From Cyclobacteriaceae bacterium (GTDB lineage: Bacteria > Bacteroidota > Bacteroidia > Cytophagales > Cyclobacteriaceae): a stretch of DNA of 64,000 nt. A program made the position numbers and the translations under genes. Under the pieces are notes generated by a model. The model was not told the origin of the DNA and searched no databases. It saw only the letters and a list, made by a program, of their open reading frames with translations. Of this stretch, positions 17,453-27,220 are shown in pieces; positions within the stretch are counted from its first letter, which is position 1; each line of letters begins with the position of its first letter. Location of the stretch: positions 1 to 64,000 of the forward strand of contig JAHBUB010000011.1 of assembly GCA_019638285.1 (NCBI GenBank), given 5' to 3'.

Positions 17453-17947
17453 ATGTTCAAAACCACAGTAAATCAATCGAGTTATGAAATCCTCCCTTTC
17501 GAAGAAGGCTGGCTAGTTGACGGCAAGCCCGTTCAGTGGGACTTAATAAAAGTCACCAACAGCTACTTTCATATTATCCACGAACAAAAAAGTTACAGAG
17601 CGGAGGTGGTTAAGGCTGATCATGTTACTAAAACATTCATAATAAAAATTAACGGACGCAAGTATTCGGTAAGTGTAAAAGACAAGTTTGAATTATTACT
17701 TGAAAAAATGGGAATGAACGTAGGAGTGACCAATAAAGTCAATTCAATTAAAGCGCCCATGCCCGGATTAATTATCGATTTAAAGGTGAAGGTTGGAGAT
17801 GAGGTAAAGGCTGGAGATCAACTGCTTATTTTGGAGGCCATGAAAATGGAAAATATTATCAAGTCACCCGGAAATGGAACTGTAAAAAAGGTAAAAATTG
17901 AAAAGGGAAACAGCGTGGAGAAAGGACAGGTATTAATTGAGTTCTAA
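17453..17947 (+). CDS. Biotin carboxyl carrier domain protein
   Basis: Carrier subunit that holds biotin for a CoA carboxylase (acetyl/propionyl type). The 164-residue protein has a C-terminal biotinyl domain (about 95-164) with the biotinylation motif EAMKMEN (K131). The preceding region KAPMPGLIIDLKVKVGDEVKAGD is the first half of the barrel. Residues 1-90 form a beta-rich domain like that in Bacteroidota propionyl/methylmalonyl-CoA carboxylase carrier subunits. No carboxylase or carboxyltransferase gene is adjacent, so the partner lies elsewhere. Confidence 0.92.
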   Translation: MFKTTVNQSSYEILPFEEGWLVDGKPVQWDLIKVTNSYFHIIHEQKSYRAEVVKADHVTKTFIIKINGRKYSVSVKDKFELLLEKMGMNVGVTNKVNSIKAPMPGLIIDLKVKVGDEVKAGDQLLILEAMKMENIIKSPGNGTVKKVKIEKGNSVEKGQVLIEF

Positions 17948-17994
17948 GAGGCTGACTGATTCATATTCCCTCCTGTAAATCCTTAAAAACATGA

Positions 17995-18002
17995 TATATT
18001 TG
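17995..18002 (+). promoter_or_regulatory. Candidate -7 box of the pyrH-frr promoter
   Basis: TATATTTG (TA-N2-TTTG) followed by GC, 30 nt upstream of the pyrH ATG. No clear TTTG -33 element was found, so this rests on the -7 match and position. Confidence 0.45.
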
Positions 18003-18032
18003 CATCGTCTAAATAAAGTCTAAACCACTTCC

Positions 18033-18740
18033 ATGAAATACAAACGCATCCTTATCAAACTCAGTGGTGAATCTCTTCAGGGAAATAGTAAGAGTACCAA
18101 CATTGATCCCGCTGTTTTGGAGCAGTATTCGGAAGAAATAAAAAGAATAAAGGAAGAAGGGGTAGAAATTGCAATTGTAATTGGAGGCGGTAATATTTTC
18201 AGAGGTGGCCAGGCTGATACTTTAGGTATTGACAGGGTACAGGGTGATTATATGGGAATGTTGGCCACGGTAGTCAATGGAATGGCCCTTCAAAGTGCGC
18301 TGGAAAGACATGGAATGTATACTCGGTTGATGTCTGGAATAAAAATGGAGCAGGTATGCGAGCCATTTATCCGGAGACGAGCCATCAGACATCTGGAAAA
18401 AGGGAGAATTGTCATTTTTGGTGCTGGCATTGGGAATCCATACTTCACTACTGACTCTACTGCCAGCCTGAGAGCCATCGAAGTTCAGGCAGATGTAGTG
18501 CTCAAGGGTACCCGCGTAGATGGGGTTTACTCAAAAGATCCTGAAAAATTTGATGATGCTGTCCGTTTTGAAAAATTGTCATTTCAGGAAGCTTATGAAA
18601 AGAACCTGAACATCATGGATATGACTGCGTTTACCCTTTGTATGGAAAATAATTTGCCTATTGTTGTTTTTAACATGAACAAAAAAGGAAATCTCCTCAA
18701 AGTTGTTCAAGGGGAGAAAACCGGTACACTGATAAGCTAG
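18033..18740 (+). CDS. pyrH: UMP kinase PyrH
   Basis: Hexameric bacterial UMP kinase making UDP from UMP and ATP. The 235-residue protein begins [15 protein letters not shown] and contains [28 protein letters not shown] and [13 protein letters not shown]-like ([17 protein letters not shown]) motifs of the amino-acid-kinase fold. Length and motif spacing are standard. It is followed after 47 nt by frr, a common pairing. Confidence 0.98.
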   Translation: MKYKRILIKLSGESLQGNSKSTNIDPAVLEQYSEEIKRIKEEGVEIAIVIGGGNIFRGGQADTLGIDRVQGDYMGMLATVVNGMALQSALERHGMYTRLMSGIKMEQVCEPFIRRRAIRHLEKGRIVIFGAGIGNPYFTTDSTASLRAIEVQADVVLKGTRVDGVYSKDPEKFDDAVRFEKLSFQEAYEKNLNIMDMTAFTLCMENNLPIVVFNMNKKGNLLKVVQGEKTGTLIS

Positions 18741-18787
18741 CATGGGTAAGCTGAATTATATTTTTTCACAAAATTATTAGTAAGGCG

Positions 18788-19342
18788 ATGGAAGAAATAG
18801 AACTATATCTGGAGGAAGCAAAAGATTTGATGAGCAAAGCCGTGATTCATATGAGTCACGAGCTCACAAAAATCCGGGCAGGTAAAGCCAACCCTGCTAT
18901 GCTTGATGGTCTAATGGTTTCTTATTATGGAGCAATGAGTCCTTTAAGTCAGGTCGCCTCTGTTACTACCCCAGATGCTCGATCCATTTTTATTAAACCC
19001 TGGGAAAAGAATATTATCCCCGAAATTGAAAAGGCTATTCTGGCTGCTAATCTTGGGCTTAATCCTCAAAATGACGGGCAGCAGATTATTATCAATGTAC
19101 CCATGCTTACAGAAGAAAGAAGGAAGCAATTGGTAAAGCAGGTGGGGAATGAATGTGAGAACGGACGTATTAGCGTACGCAACGTGCGCAAGGAAACCAA
19201 TGAAAGCCTTAAAAAAATTAAGGGCACTTCTGAGGATGATATTAAAAATGCAGAGGATAGGGTGCAGCGATTGACGGATGAGCACATCAATAAAATTGAC
19301 AGCCTCATGAAAAAGAAAGAGGTTGAAATCATGACTGTCTAA
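18788..19342 (+). CDS. frr: Ribosome recycling factor
   Basis: Splits post-termination ribosomes together with EF-G. The 184 residues match the family in length. Signature regions include ELTKIRAGKANPAMLDGLMVSYYG, SIFIKPWEKNIIPEIEKAI and the basic helix GRISVRNVRKETNESLKK. Located 47 nt after pyrH, it probably ends that transcript. The 165-nt gap that follows holds nothing recognisable. Confidence 0.98.
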   Translation: MEEIELYLEEAKDLMSKAVIHMSHELTKIRAGKANPAMLDGLMVSYYGAMSPLSQVASVTTPDARSIFIKPWEKNIIPEIEKAILAANLGLNPQNDGQQIIINVPMLTEERRKQLVKQVGNECENGRISVRNVRKETNESLKKIKGTSEDDIKNAEDRVQRLTDEHINKIDSLMKKKEVEIMTV

Positions 19343-19507
19343 CCTTGTAATTGAATTTTTAATCCTAGCTTTCTGAGCCACAGGCTTTGATTCAATAATG
19401 CACCTTCCCACCTTTAATTAATCACCCTATTTGGCCATATCAGGCTCAATTTTCTTTATGTGGAGTGAGGCAGAAAGACTACATTGCTTAATCCTTAATT
19501 ACCATTT

Positions 19508-19936
19508 ATGGAATCACAAAATTTTTTCCAAAAGGCTGGACATGCTACGCTGAAGCTCATCAAAAGAATATTGTTGGTTGCTCTTATCCTTGGTGTGGCG
19601 ATCTTGAGTTTTGCCTACTGGGGCACTTATGAAAAGGGAGTGATGGCCGGTAAAGTGCTACGCGTAACTGAAAAGGGGGTGATCTTCAAAACTCATGAGG
19701 GAAAGATCAGTCTTGATTCATTTGGTGCCCTAAAAGGAGTAAGTCCTGTAGCAGAAACCTTTGACTTCTCAATTGAGTCTAATCAAACCGAAGTCATTCA
19801 ACAATTAACTGATGTTGCCCTGAGTGGGGAGCGCGTCAATCTTACTTTTGTAAAACGATACATGAGATTCCCTTGGAGAGGAGATACGAAATATTTTGTA
19901 ACCAAGGTGGAGCGTTCTGAAAAAACTGATAATTGA
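19508..19936 (+). CDS. Membrane-anchored protein of unknown function
   Basis: A 142-residue protein with one membrane helix (about 20-43, KRILLVALILGVAILSFAYWG), and a beta-rich extracytoplasmic domain starting MAGKVLRVTEKGVIFKTHEGKISLD. I recognise similar small proteins as conserved in Bacteroidota, but no function. Its last codon overlaps the next gene (TTGA), so the two are translationally coupled. Confidence 0.75.
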   Translation: MESQNFFQKAGHATLKLIKRILLVALILGVAILSFAYWGTYEKGVMAGKVLRVTEKGVIFKTHEGKISLDSFGALKGVSPVAETFDFSIESNQTEVIQQLTDVALSGERVNLTFVKRYMRFPWRGDTKYFVTKVERSEKTDN

Positions 19937-20988
19937 AAGGCAATAGTCAAATTGTTATTTACGGTTCTTACGGTTACACCGGGAATTTAATTGTAGCTCA
20001 ATGCAAAGAGCAACAACTTAATGTTATTCTTGCTGGCCGAAATGAAATCGCGTTAAAGAAACAAAGTGAAGCTACCGGATATCCTTATCAGGTAGTTGAA
20101 ATAAGAAATAGCGAGGAGCTAAACAGATTACTGGAACCAGCCACATTGATCATTCATTGTGGAGGCCCCTTTCAGTTCACAGCCCAGTATATGATTGAAG
20201 CTTGCCTGAAAACAAGAACCCATTATACTGACATCACGGGTGAGATTGATGTATTTGAACTGATAGCCTCTTATGATTTAAGGGCCAAGAAAGTTGAGAT
20301 AATGATGCTTCCAGGCGCAGGGTTCGATGTCGTTCCATCAGATTGTCTCGCATTACATTTAAAAAAGCGACTCTCCAATGCTACACATCTGGAATTAGCT
20401 TTTACAACCACAGGCGCTGGCAGTTCAAGGGGTACATCGAAAACAGCCGTGCTCGGTTTGGGGGAGGGAAGCAGGGTGAGGAGAGCCGGACAAATCACAA
20501 AAGTACCCTTGCACGAAGGTCTGAAAGAAATTGATTATGGAAAGTTTAAAACTATTTCAGCCCGAATACCATGGGGTGATGTATTTACAGCTTATCTCAG
20601 CACAGGTATCCCCAATATTCAAATTTACATGGGTATCAATAAAAAGTTAGCCAGGCTCATCAAGTTGACACAATTTTTAAATTGGCTTTTACGACAAGGT
20701 TGGCTCAAAAAGTTCTTATTAAAAAAAATTGATCAGACCACTGGCCCCGGTGAAGACAAAAGAGAAAACGCAAAGAGCTATCTGGTGGGCTCGGTATGGA
20801 ACAATAACCAAAAAGCACAAACATTATTAGAAACACCAAATGGATATACGCTTACAGCACTTTCCAGTGTTTCAATTGCAAAGAAAATCCTTGATGGCAA
20901 TTTTAAGACAGGATTTCAAACGCCTTCTCTCGCCTATGGCTCCGATTTGATATTAGAATTTGATGGAGTAAAGCGAACTGATTTATAA
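19933..20988 (+). CDS. Saccharopine dehydrogenase-like NAD(P)-binding oxidoreductase
   Basis: The 351-residue protein has an N-terminal Rossmann fold (IVIYGSYGYTGNLIV, residues 7-21) and the CGGPFQFTAQYMIEACLKTRTHYTDITGE region of the saccharopine dehydrogenase/trans-acting enoyl-reductase family. PGAGFDVVPSDCLALHL follows at about 124. The start is TTG, overlapping the previous stop codon by 4 nt. Substrate is unknown; related proteins act on lipids or amino-acid derivatives. Confidence 0.8.
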   Translation: MKGNSQIVIYGSYGYTGNLIVAQCKEQQLNVILAGRNEIALKKQSEATGYPYQVVEIRNSEELNRLLEPATLIIHCGGPFQFTAQYMIEACLKTRTHYTDITGEIDVFELIASYDLRAKKVEIMMLPGAGFDVVPSDCLALHLKKRLSNATHLELAFTTTGAGSSRGTSKTAVLGLGEGSRVRRAGQITKVPLHEGLKEIDYGKFKTISARIPWGDVFTAYLSTGIPNIQIYMGINKKLARLIKLTQFLNWLLRQGWLKKFLLKKIDQTTGPGEDKRENAKSYLVGSVWNNNQKAQTLLETPNGYTLTALSSVSIAKKILDGNFKTGFQTPSLAYGSDLILEFDGVKRTDL

Positions 20989-21020
20989 ACTCAAAAAATT
21001 TATTGATAGTTGAGGGTAAG

Positions 21021-22052
21021 TCAATTTACTTCAACCACCAGACTGCCATTCCGCGGCACTAGTTTGCCAAAGGGTTTTAAATTCAATCCATACTTGAGGG
21101 CTATCTCCTCAAACTGCTCTGAACTGTCTGCGTCTACTGCAATCAACAACCCTCCACTTGTTTGAGGATCTGCCAATATCGTACGCTGTTCATCCGATAT
21201 TCGGCCTATCTTATGACCATAACTCTCCCAATTTCTTTGGGTTCCACCTGGCATACTCTTCTGTTGAATATACGATTCCAGAAAATCAAAAATTGGCACT
21301 TTATCAAATGTTATCTCTGCGGAAAGATTGCTACCATCGCAAACCTCTGTGAGGTGTCCCAGCAATCCAAAACCAGTTACATCTGTAAGTGCATTTACAA
21401 AAGAAAGCTTACCTAACTCAACACCAAAACTGTTTAGTGTTAACATACTGCGAATTGCTACGTTCAAATGTTCTTCTTTTACGATTCCCTTTTTTTGAGC
21501 CGTGGTCACAATACCAACTCCCAATGGTTTGGTTAAATACAGCAATGAGCCGACTTTGGCAAGATTATTTTGCTTTAGGTGTTCCTTCTTTACCTTTCCT
21601 GTCACTGCCAATCCAAAAACAGGCTCGGGGCAATCGATGCTATGACCCCCAGCCAATGGAATCCCTGCCTGCTTGCAAATATCCCTGCTTCCCTCAAGCA
21701 TTTGTTTTGCAACCTCAGGGGGAATTTTGTTGATTGGCCAACCTAAAATAGCGATGGCCATCAGGGGCTCGCCACCCATGGCATACACATCACTAATGGC
21801 ATTCACAGAAGCAATTGATCCAAACAAAAAAGGATCATCCACAATAGGCATAAAAAAATCAGTAGTACTTACAATACACGTCCCATCTCCCAAATCAAAA
21901 ACAGCTGCATCATCTTTTGATTCATTCCCTACCAACAGAGATGGAAATATTGACTTAACTTGATCAGAGTGCAGCATCGTTTCTAAAACCGCAGGCGATA
22001 TCTTACATCCACATCCTGCACCATGACTATACTGCGTTAATTTAATTTCCAT
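21021..22052 (-). CDS. selD: Selenide, water dikinase SelD
   Basis: Makes selenophosphate from selenide and ATP. The 343-residue protein carries the active-site motif SHGAGCGCK with C14 (Cys form, no Sec) and K17. GDDAAV-like (ESKDDAAVFDLGDG) and ADPQTSGGLL motifs are also present. It overlaps mnmH by 11 nt, so selenophosphate is probably made for tRNA 2-selenouridine; no selA or selB is in the window. Confidence 0.97.
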   Translation of the reverse strand: MEIKLTQYSHGAGCGCKISPAVLETMLHSDQVKSIFPSLLVGNESKDDAAVFDLGDGTCIVSTTDFFMPIVDDPFLFGSIASVNAISDVYAMGGEPLMAIAILGWPINKIPPEVAKQMLEGSRDICKQAGIPLAGGHSIDCPEPVFGLAVTGKVKKEHLKQNNLAKVGSLLYLTKPLGVGIVTTAQKKGIVKEEHLNVAIRSMLTLNSFGVELGKLSFVNALTDVTGFGLLGHLTEVCDGSNLSAEITFDKVPIFDFLESYIQQKSMPGGTQRNWESYGHKIGRISDEQRTILADPQTSGGLLIAVDADSSEQFEEIALKYGLNLKPFGKLVPRNGSLVVEVN

Positions 22053-23085
22053 TAGCTATCGCCTTTTGTTTTGATATTTCTATTAGTCGTTTTGCTGCTA
22101 TAGCAGGGCTTTTCCCATTCCATTCTGTATGCCCAAGAATTGTAGGTTTCCGTTTTTCCAGACTTCCTAAATAAGCTTTATCATAATAAGTAAGAAGAAT
22201 TTCCATTACATCATTCATCTCATTTTGATCCAACTTCTCCTGGGCCGCCTTAAAATGCTGTCCGCCCAGTTTCTTTGTTATTCTTTTCATTGATTCAAGA
22301 AACTGTTCACGATCAGCACCACCATATTCATCCACCAATCTTTGAACTCTTACTTCTTTCACTACATCCAGCATTACTACAGGACTCTGTCGCATAGCAG
22401 TCCAAAAATCATTCGGAAGAAATATTTTTCCTATCGCAATAGATTCGTCCTCTACCCACACCGGCTTAAAAATGTCGAACTTAAGGAGTTCCTCAAATAG
22501 GTCATTCTCAAATTGCTCTGTAGTTGGTTGAGGCGGCATCATTAAGCCACCAAAAGCGGAACCTTTGTGATTGGCCATTCCCTCCAAGTCCACTACCTGC
22601 TCGCCCTGTTGCTTAAGTGTTCGAAGCATTTCACTCTTGCCGCTACCGGTACATCCGGACAACAATATAATTTTGTAAGGTCTTTTAAAAAACTCATGTG
22701 CCTTTTGGCGATAGGCTTTGTATCCCCCTTTAACTACAAAGGTATTGATGCCTACCATCCCCACAAATTGGCTAAAGTTAGTAGATCTCATACCTCCCCT
22801 CCAGCAATGAACGATCATCTCGTTATTCTTAGCAACCTTCGTAGCAGCATCTACAATTTCATTGAGGCGTGGACCAACCAATCTAAACCCTGTCCTGATT
22901 GCCTCCCTTTGACCCTTCAGTTTATAGTCAGTACCAACAGCTACTCTCTCCTCATTGTTCAGTAAAGGAATATTTATTGCATTGGGAACATGTCCTGTCG
23001 CAAATTCCAATGGAGATCGCACATCCACTGTTGGGATAGTCGATCTTAAGCTTTGAAAATCACTCCAGTCAATTTCTTTAATCAT
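22042..23085 (-). CDS. mnmH: tRNA 2-selenouridine synthase MnmH (SelU/YbbB)
   Basis: Converts wobble 2-thiouridine to 2-selenouridine in tRNAs for Lys, Glu and Gln using selenophosphate. It has 347 residues, with an N-terminal rhodanese domain with catalytic C94 in IVHCWRGGMRS, and a P-loop domain with Walker A GCTGSGKS at 144-151. The domain order is diagnostic. A promoter box lies just upstream, and selD follows with an 11-nt overlap. Confidence 0.96.
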   Translation of the reverse strand: MIKEIDWSDFQSLRSTIPTVDVRSPLEFATGHVPNAINIPLLNNEERVAVGTDYKLKGQREAIRTGFRLVGPRLNEIVDAATKVAKNNEMIVHCWRGGMRSTNFSQFVGMVGINTFVVKGGYKAYRQKAHEFFKRPYKIILLSGCTGSGKSEMLRTLKQQGEQVVDLEGMANHKGSAFGGLMMPPQPTTEQFENDLFEELLKFDIFKPVWVEDESIAIGKIFLPNDFWTAMRQSPVVMLDVVKEVRVQRLVDEYGGADREQFLESMKRITKKLGGQHFKAAQEKLDQNEMNDVMEILLTYYDKAYLGSLEKRKPTILGHTEWNGKSPAIAAKRLIEISKQKAIANGN

Positions 23086-23103
23086 AATTGATTAAACTTT
23101 TCG

Positions 23104-23133
23104 CAAAAGTAGGGATTAATGTTTAAACTCAAT
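23104..23133 (-). promoter_or_regulatory. Promoter of mnmH-selD
   Basis: On the minus strand TTG is followed after 18 nt by TACTTTTG (23104-23111), close to the Bacteroidota consensus. The predicted leader to the mnmH ATG is about 14 nt. Confidence 0.5.
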
Positions 23134-23143
23134 TCTCAGTAAG

Positions 23144-25786
23144 TTAATCGAAATTTACGCCCACACTTGTGGCAACACCAATCCTAAATCCATAAGCCTG
23201 ATAATTTCCACCCGAAAAAGACACGACTCCTTCCAAACGAAAAATTCTGAGGATACCATCCAAGGAATAGCCTAATTCCGTGTAATCATTAGAGAGAGGC
23301 GAGGCCAGGTAATTTACAAATATATTTTCCGTTATCCCCGTGAGTCGAATCAATGGAAACTGAGTAATTAAAAATTTTCTAAAATGATAGTGAATATTAC
23401 CCGTAAAGTATTTGTCTTTAGTGCTGTATAAGTAATATTCGAGTAGTCTAAAGCTGCCCACCGGATCTGTGGTAATAAAAGGAGTTTGATTACCCAGGAA
23501 ATGAGCATAATCCATAAAATACATTTTACTATTATTAATAAACTTACCTCCCTTCAATGCAATGTCCAGCTTACCGCGAATGCCTATACGAATGCTCTGC
23601 TTGTAGCCCACTTCAATTAAATCAAAGTCTACATTGCTATTGAATGCATCTTTAATTCCCTTTTTGTAGTTAATTGTAAAAAGTGGTGAAGAATTCTGTA
23701 CGCTGTATCTTATTCCATTTCTTATTCTAAACTTTTGCCATGGCTTTGCCTCAATAGCCACTGATCCGATCAGCGCATTATGATTTTGAAAGCCTGTGGT
23801 AACCAATAGCTTATTAACTGGTTCATTAGAAGAATACGTCTCTTTATTTCTATCTACCAATTTGAAATCAGAGGTATTAAAAAGTTCATAACGCTTGGCA
23901 AGGCTTCCACTGGCGACAACGGTAAATATAGTGCTGAGTTGCCGCCTGTAATCTATTTTTACAAAATCCTGTTCATAGAGTTTCATCAGGTTCCTCTCCA
24001 TAAAGAGGGTAGTAAAAGTGTTTACAAGTGGGTGAATTGGCTCATCAGCATTGAATTGCTGTACATACCGACCTCCCTCAAAAGCGAGTCGACTGTTTGT
24101 TGTGCGATAATCAACACGCAGCATGCCCGTAAGTTTTTCTCTTCCAAATGCATACCTTCCAATCGGGGTAATTTCCAATCTTTTCACATTAGGACGATGG
24201 GCGTTATCAACTGAATCCCTTTCGACCCATCTTTTTATATATCCTAATTTATAAATCAAATTCAGTCCTTCCACAGTATTGAAACCACCCCAAGGAGAAT
24301 GGATTAAAAAATTAGATGTCTTGGACAATTTATAGCTGTCTCCAACTACTATATCCCAAACCTGAAAGCCTTTGTGTTTGGATGTCTTTAAAGTATCCCC
24401 CTCCTGTTTTTTCCTTTCCACCTCGGCCAGGCTATCCGCTTTTTCATATCCCCTTATTTCCTCAGTGGTCAAAGGGATTGGTCTGATTTCTTTCCAGAAT
24501 AAGGAATCCTTCTTAAAAGCAAGCGAGTCTACAGAATATTTCGTATCAGATATTACTTCAGGCTCATCCGCTTGCTTGCGTTCTTCCTTTTCGTAATCTC
24601 GTATCAACTTTCTTAGTTCTTTATTGGTAATTTCTTTACCCTCCTCCAATCTTTCCTTCAGGTTTTGGTCTTTAGCTCCATACTGGCTTTTGATTTCCTT
24701 TGCATATTCCTTATCCGTTTTTTCATCAATCACTTTCATGTCTAACTTAAGATCTGGATTGATGGATATCTTATAATCCTTTACGGTGGCTAGGTAATTG
24801 TATTCAAACTCAAACCCAAATACTTTGCCGTCTACTTTAAACTGCTGAGATACAGGAAGCCAAGCTTTATCCTCAATGGGGTTATAAATCTGCTTTACTT
24901 CAAAATCAATCCCGAGTTTGGTTACTTTAAAATCGAGGCTGTGAATACTCCACCAGTCTTCCACTATATACAAAACGCCCTCGAACACATTATCTCCCTG
25001 AGATCTGGGTGTAACCTTGATCTTGCTTATACTGTATTCTCGATCTGTAAACGTCCCCAAATACTCAAATCGATAATAGGAAAATGCTCTGGGGGAAAGT
25101 GGTGAGATCGTTTCAGCAATTTCAGGCTCATAAAAGCTTCCAAAGACATAAGCATTGGGAGAGGTGTTGTTATCTTTTCCGTCACTGTAGATGGCTATTA
25201 CTTTTTCTTCAAATTTATTGGGCCGCGTGTAAACCACCTCACTGACGGATTCCGAAATAAAAATCCGGTCCTTTGTAATGCCCTCCTTTTCCAAAGCTTT
25301 TTTAGCAATCCATGGATAATCATTTAGTTTTCCCTTTCCTTTGATATAAACCTTGGCGGAGTAGGTATCAATTTGTTGTGTGTGGTATTTTGTCATTGCA
25401 ATTGCTTTCCTCATGATTGTATAGGCAGGGTCTTCCTTTCCGGCAGTGATGGTCACATTTTGCAGCACTACCGTTTGGCTTTTAAGCATCAGATTTAGCT
25501 CAACATATTGATCCGAAATCTCCGCTTGCCTGGTAATCGTTTCATAACCCAGGTACTGAAAAGTAATATCGTAATACCCAGCAGGAAGATCCACTTTATA
25601 CTGGCCTTCCAAGTCCGTAACTGCTCCTGATCCTGTTTGTTTTACAAAAATAGTAGCGTAAGCCAGGGGTGTTCCATCATCTGTTGTTATCGTTCCCTTT
25701 ATACCCCCGGCAAATCCGGAATTCCCAATTATAATAAATATAATAGTCGTGAAGTATAGTTTACGAACAAAAAAGCTGGAATACAT
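23144..25786 (-). CDS. DUF5686 outer-membrane protein with carboxypeptidase-regulatory-like domain
   Basis: An 880-residue exported protein typical of Bacteroidota. It has a signal peptide (about 1-27), then a carboxypeptidase-regulatory-like beta-sandwich (TTDDGTPLAYATIFVKQTGSGAVTD, about 30-112). A large region follows with alternating aromatic beta-strands, consistent with a C-terminal outer-membrane barrel. A charged segment rich in K, E and D lies at about 370-460. Function is unknown. It sits 8 nt downstream of nadD and is probably co-transcribed. Confidence 0.85.
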   Translation of the reverse strand: MYSSFFVRKLYFTTIIFIIIGNSGFAGGIKGTITTDDGTPLAYATIFVKQTGSGAVTDLEGQYKVDLPAGYYDITFQYLGYETITRQAEISDQYVELNLMLKSQTVVLQNVTITAGKEDPAYTIMRKAIAMTKYHTQQIDTYSAKVYIKGKGKLNDYPWIAKKALEKEGITKDRIFISESVSEVVYTRPNKFEEKVIAIYSDGKDNNTSPNAYVFGSFYEPEIAETISPLSPRAFSYYRFEYLGTFTDREYSISKIKVTPRSQGDNVFEGVLYIVEDWWSIHSLDFKVTKLGIDFEVKQIYNPIEDKAWLPVSQQFKVDGKVFGFEFEYNYLATVKDYKISINPDLKLDMKVIDEKTDKEYAKEIKSQYGAKDQNLKERLEEGKEITNKELRKLIRDYEKEERKQADEPEVISDTKYSVDSLAFKKDSLFWKEIRPIPLTTEEIRGYEKADSLAEVERKKQEGDTLKTSKHKGFQVWDIVVGDSYKLSKTSNFLIHSPWGGFNTVEGLNLIYKLGYIKRWVERDSVDNAHRPNVKRLEITPIGRYAFGREKLTGMLRVDYRTTNSRLAFEGGRYVQQFNADEPIHPLVNTFTTLFMERNLMKLYEQDFVKIDYRRQLSTIFTVVASGSLAKRYELFNTSDFKLVDRNKETYSSNEPVNKLLVTTGFQNHNALIGSVAIEAKPWQKFRIRNGIRYSVQNSSPLFTINYKKGIKDAFNSNVDFDLIEVGYKQSIRIGIRGKLDIALKGGKFINNSKMYFMDYAHFLGNQTPFITTDPVGSFRLLEYYLYSTKDKYFTGNIHYHFRKFLITQFPLIRLTGITENIFVNYLASPLSNDYTELGYSLDGILRIFRLEGVVSFSGGNYQAYGFRIGVATSVGVNFD

Positions 25787-25794
25787 TGGATTTA

Positions 25795-26382
25795 TTACGA
25801 AAGATAAAACCCTTTGGTTCTAATCATTTGCTCTACCAGTTCGGGTACGAGATAACGAATCGACTTATTGTTGCGGATTGATTTCCTTATAAAAGTGGCA
25901 GATATGTCCAGTAAAGGGGCCTCAATTATTTTCACATTGGGATGACGAATTAAATCCGTTTTTGTTACTTGTGGTCGGGGATAAACATATAATTGATAGT
26001 TCTCAAGTATGTAAGAGTGATTTTTCCACTTTGTAAAATTTTTCAGGTTGTCCTCACCAATAATTAAAATAAACTCCTTGTCAGGATTCTTCTCAGAGAG
26101 ATAGGACAGTGTATAGGCTGTATAGCTTGGTTTTGGAAGATGAAATTCCACATCAGAAACTTCGAACTTGTAATTATCTGAAATAGCAGCCTGCACCAAA
26201 TCGAGTCGATCAAATTCGTGGAGCAAACTTTTAGTGGCTTTCAATGGATTATGCGGAGTTACCACAAACATCACTTTATCCAAACTTCCATTTTCTGCCA
26301 TGCTATTGGCAATGATCAAATGCCCTATGTGGATGGGATTAAAAGATCCAAAAAAAAGCCCTATTTTTTTCTTCTCTTTCAT
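25795..26382 (-). CDS. nadD: Nicotinate-nucleotide adenylyltransferase NadD
   Basis: Adenylates nicotinate mononucleotide in NAD synthesis. The 195-residue protein has the nucleotidyltransferase signature GLFFGSFNPIHIGHL (residues 8-22) and the C-terminal ISATFIRKSI motif (ISSTxIR type). It is tightly packed: 8 nt after gmk and 8 nt before the DUF5686 gene. Confidence 0.96.
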   Translation of the reverse strand: MKEKKKIGLFFGSFNPIHIGHLIIANSMAENGSLDKVMFVVTPHNPLKATKSLLHEFDRLDLVQAAISDNYKFEVSDVEFHLPKPSYTAYTLSYLSEKNPDKEFILIIGEDNLKNFTKWKNHSYILENYQLYVYPRPQVTKTDLIRHPNVKIIEAPLLDISATFIRKSIRNNKSIRYLVPELVEQMIRTKGFYLS

Positions 26383-26390
26383 AGAAGGGC

Positions 26391-26960
26391 TTAGCGCTTT
26401 TTGAATTCATCATAGAGCTGCTGTGCTCTTTTCTTAGAATTTTCAAGATTGTCATTGAGCAATACCACATCAAATTTATCCTCAAAAGTCATTTCAAACT
26501 TTACCTTGAAAATCCTCCTTGAAAGACTTTCTTCCGTTTCTGTACCCCTGTCTTTTAATCGTTCTGTTAAAACTTCTACGGACGGAACCTTTACAAAAAT
26601 TGATAGTGCTTTATCCCCAAAATATTTTTTTAAACTTATCCCTCCCTTCACATCTACATCAAAGATCACATTCTTTCCTGAATCCCAAATGCGTTGTATC
26701 TCAGATTTTAGTGTACCGTAGAAATTTCCCTCATACACCTCTTCCCATTCAATAAACTCATCGTTATCAATTTTCTTTTTAAATGATTCAGGAGTAAGAA
26801 AGTGGTAGTCTTTGCCGTCCTGCTCTGTTCTTCCTCTCTTGTCGCGCGTAGAGGCAGAAACGGAAAAATCCAGATCCGGATTGTTACTAAGGAGATGCCT
26901 AACGAGAGTAGTTTTTCCTGATCCCGAAGGGGCCGAAAAAATAATCGCTTTTCCAGGCAT
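26391..26960 (-). CDS. gmk: Guanylate kinase
   Basis: Phosphorylates GMP to GDP. The 189-residue protein has P-loop [16 protein letters not shown] (9-24), GKDYHFL and the GMP-binding [13 protein letters not shown], and [13 protein letters not shown] at 26960 shares one base with the stop of the anti-sigma gene (TAATG), coupling the two. Confidence 0.97.
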   Translation of the reverse strand: MPGKAIIFSAPSGSGKTTLVRHLLSNNPDLDFSVSASTRDKRGRTEQDGKDYHFLTPESFKKKIDNDEFIEWEEVYEGNFYGTLKSEIQRIWDSGKNVIFDVDVKGGISLKKYFGDKALSIFVKVPSVEVLTERLKDRGTETEESLSRRIFKVKFEMTFEDKFDVVLLNDNLENSKKRAQQLYDEFKKR

Positions 26961-27220
26961 TAAGTGATAGAATTCATCTGGCGTCTTATCTTCTCCACCA
27001 GATCAAGTGGCACATGGGTTCCGCAACATTTTGACTTGATTAATTGCTTAATCTGTATATCAAGCTCGTGAGATTTGTAGCATGGCATACATTCATCCAT
27101 GTGTTCTCTGAAATATTCCTGCTGTTCTTCACTAGCATCACCATCCAATATGGCGTGTAACATTTCAAGGCAAGTACTTTTTTTACCGGAAGAACCGGTA
27201 AAGGGATTGGGTCGGTTCAT
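26960..27220 (-). CDS. Small zinc-finger anti-sigma factor (ZAS type)
   Basis: The 86-residue cytoplasmic protein has the zinc anti-sigma motif H-x3-C-x2-C (HMDECMPC, about residues 40-47) in an otherwise helical sequence. No membrane helix is present. It follows the ECF sigma gene at once (23 nt) and would bind and silence it until a redox or other signal; C68-C69 near the C terminus could add redox sensitivity. It overlaps gmk by 1 nt. Confidence 0.82.
   Translation of the reverse strand: MNRPNPFTGSSGKKSTCLEMLHAILDGDASEEQQEYFREHMDECMPCYKSHELDIQIKQLIKSKCCGTHVPLDLVEKIRRQMNSIT

Noticed and set aside
18944-19411. 155-codon minus-strand frame over frr
   Set aside because: Antisense to frr; no start context or motif.
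20989-21020. Possible bidirectional terminator between the convergent dehydrogenase-like gene and selD
   Set aside because: Only a 5-bp CTCAA/TTGAG pairing with a long loop; too weak to support.
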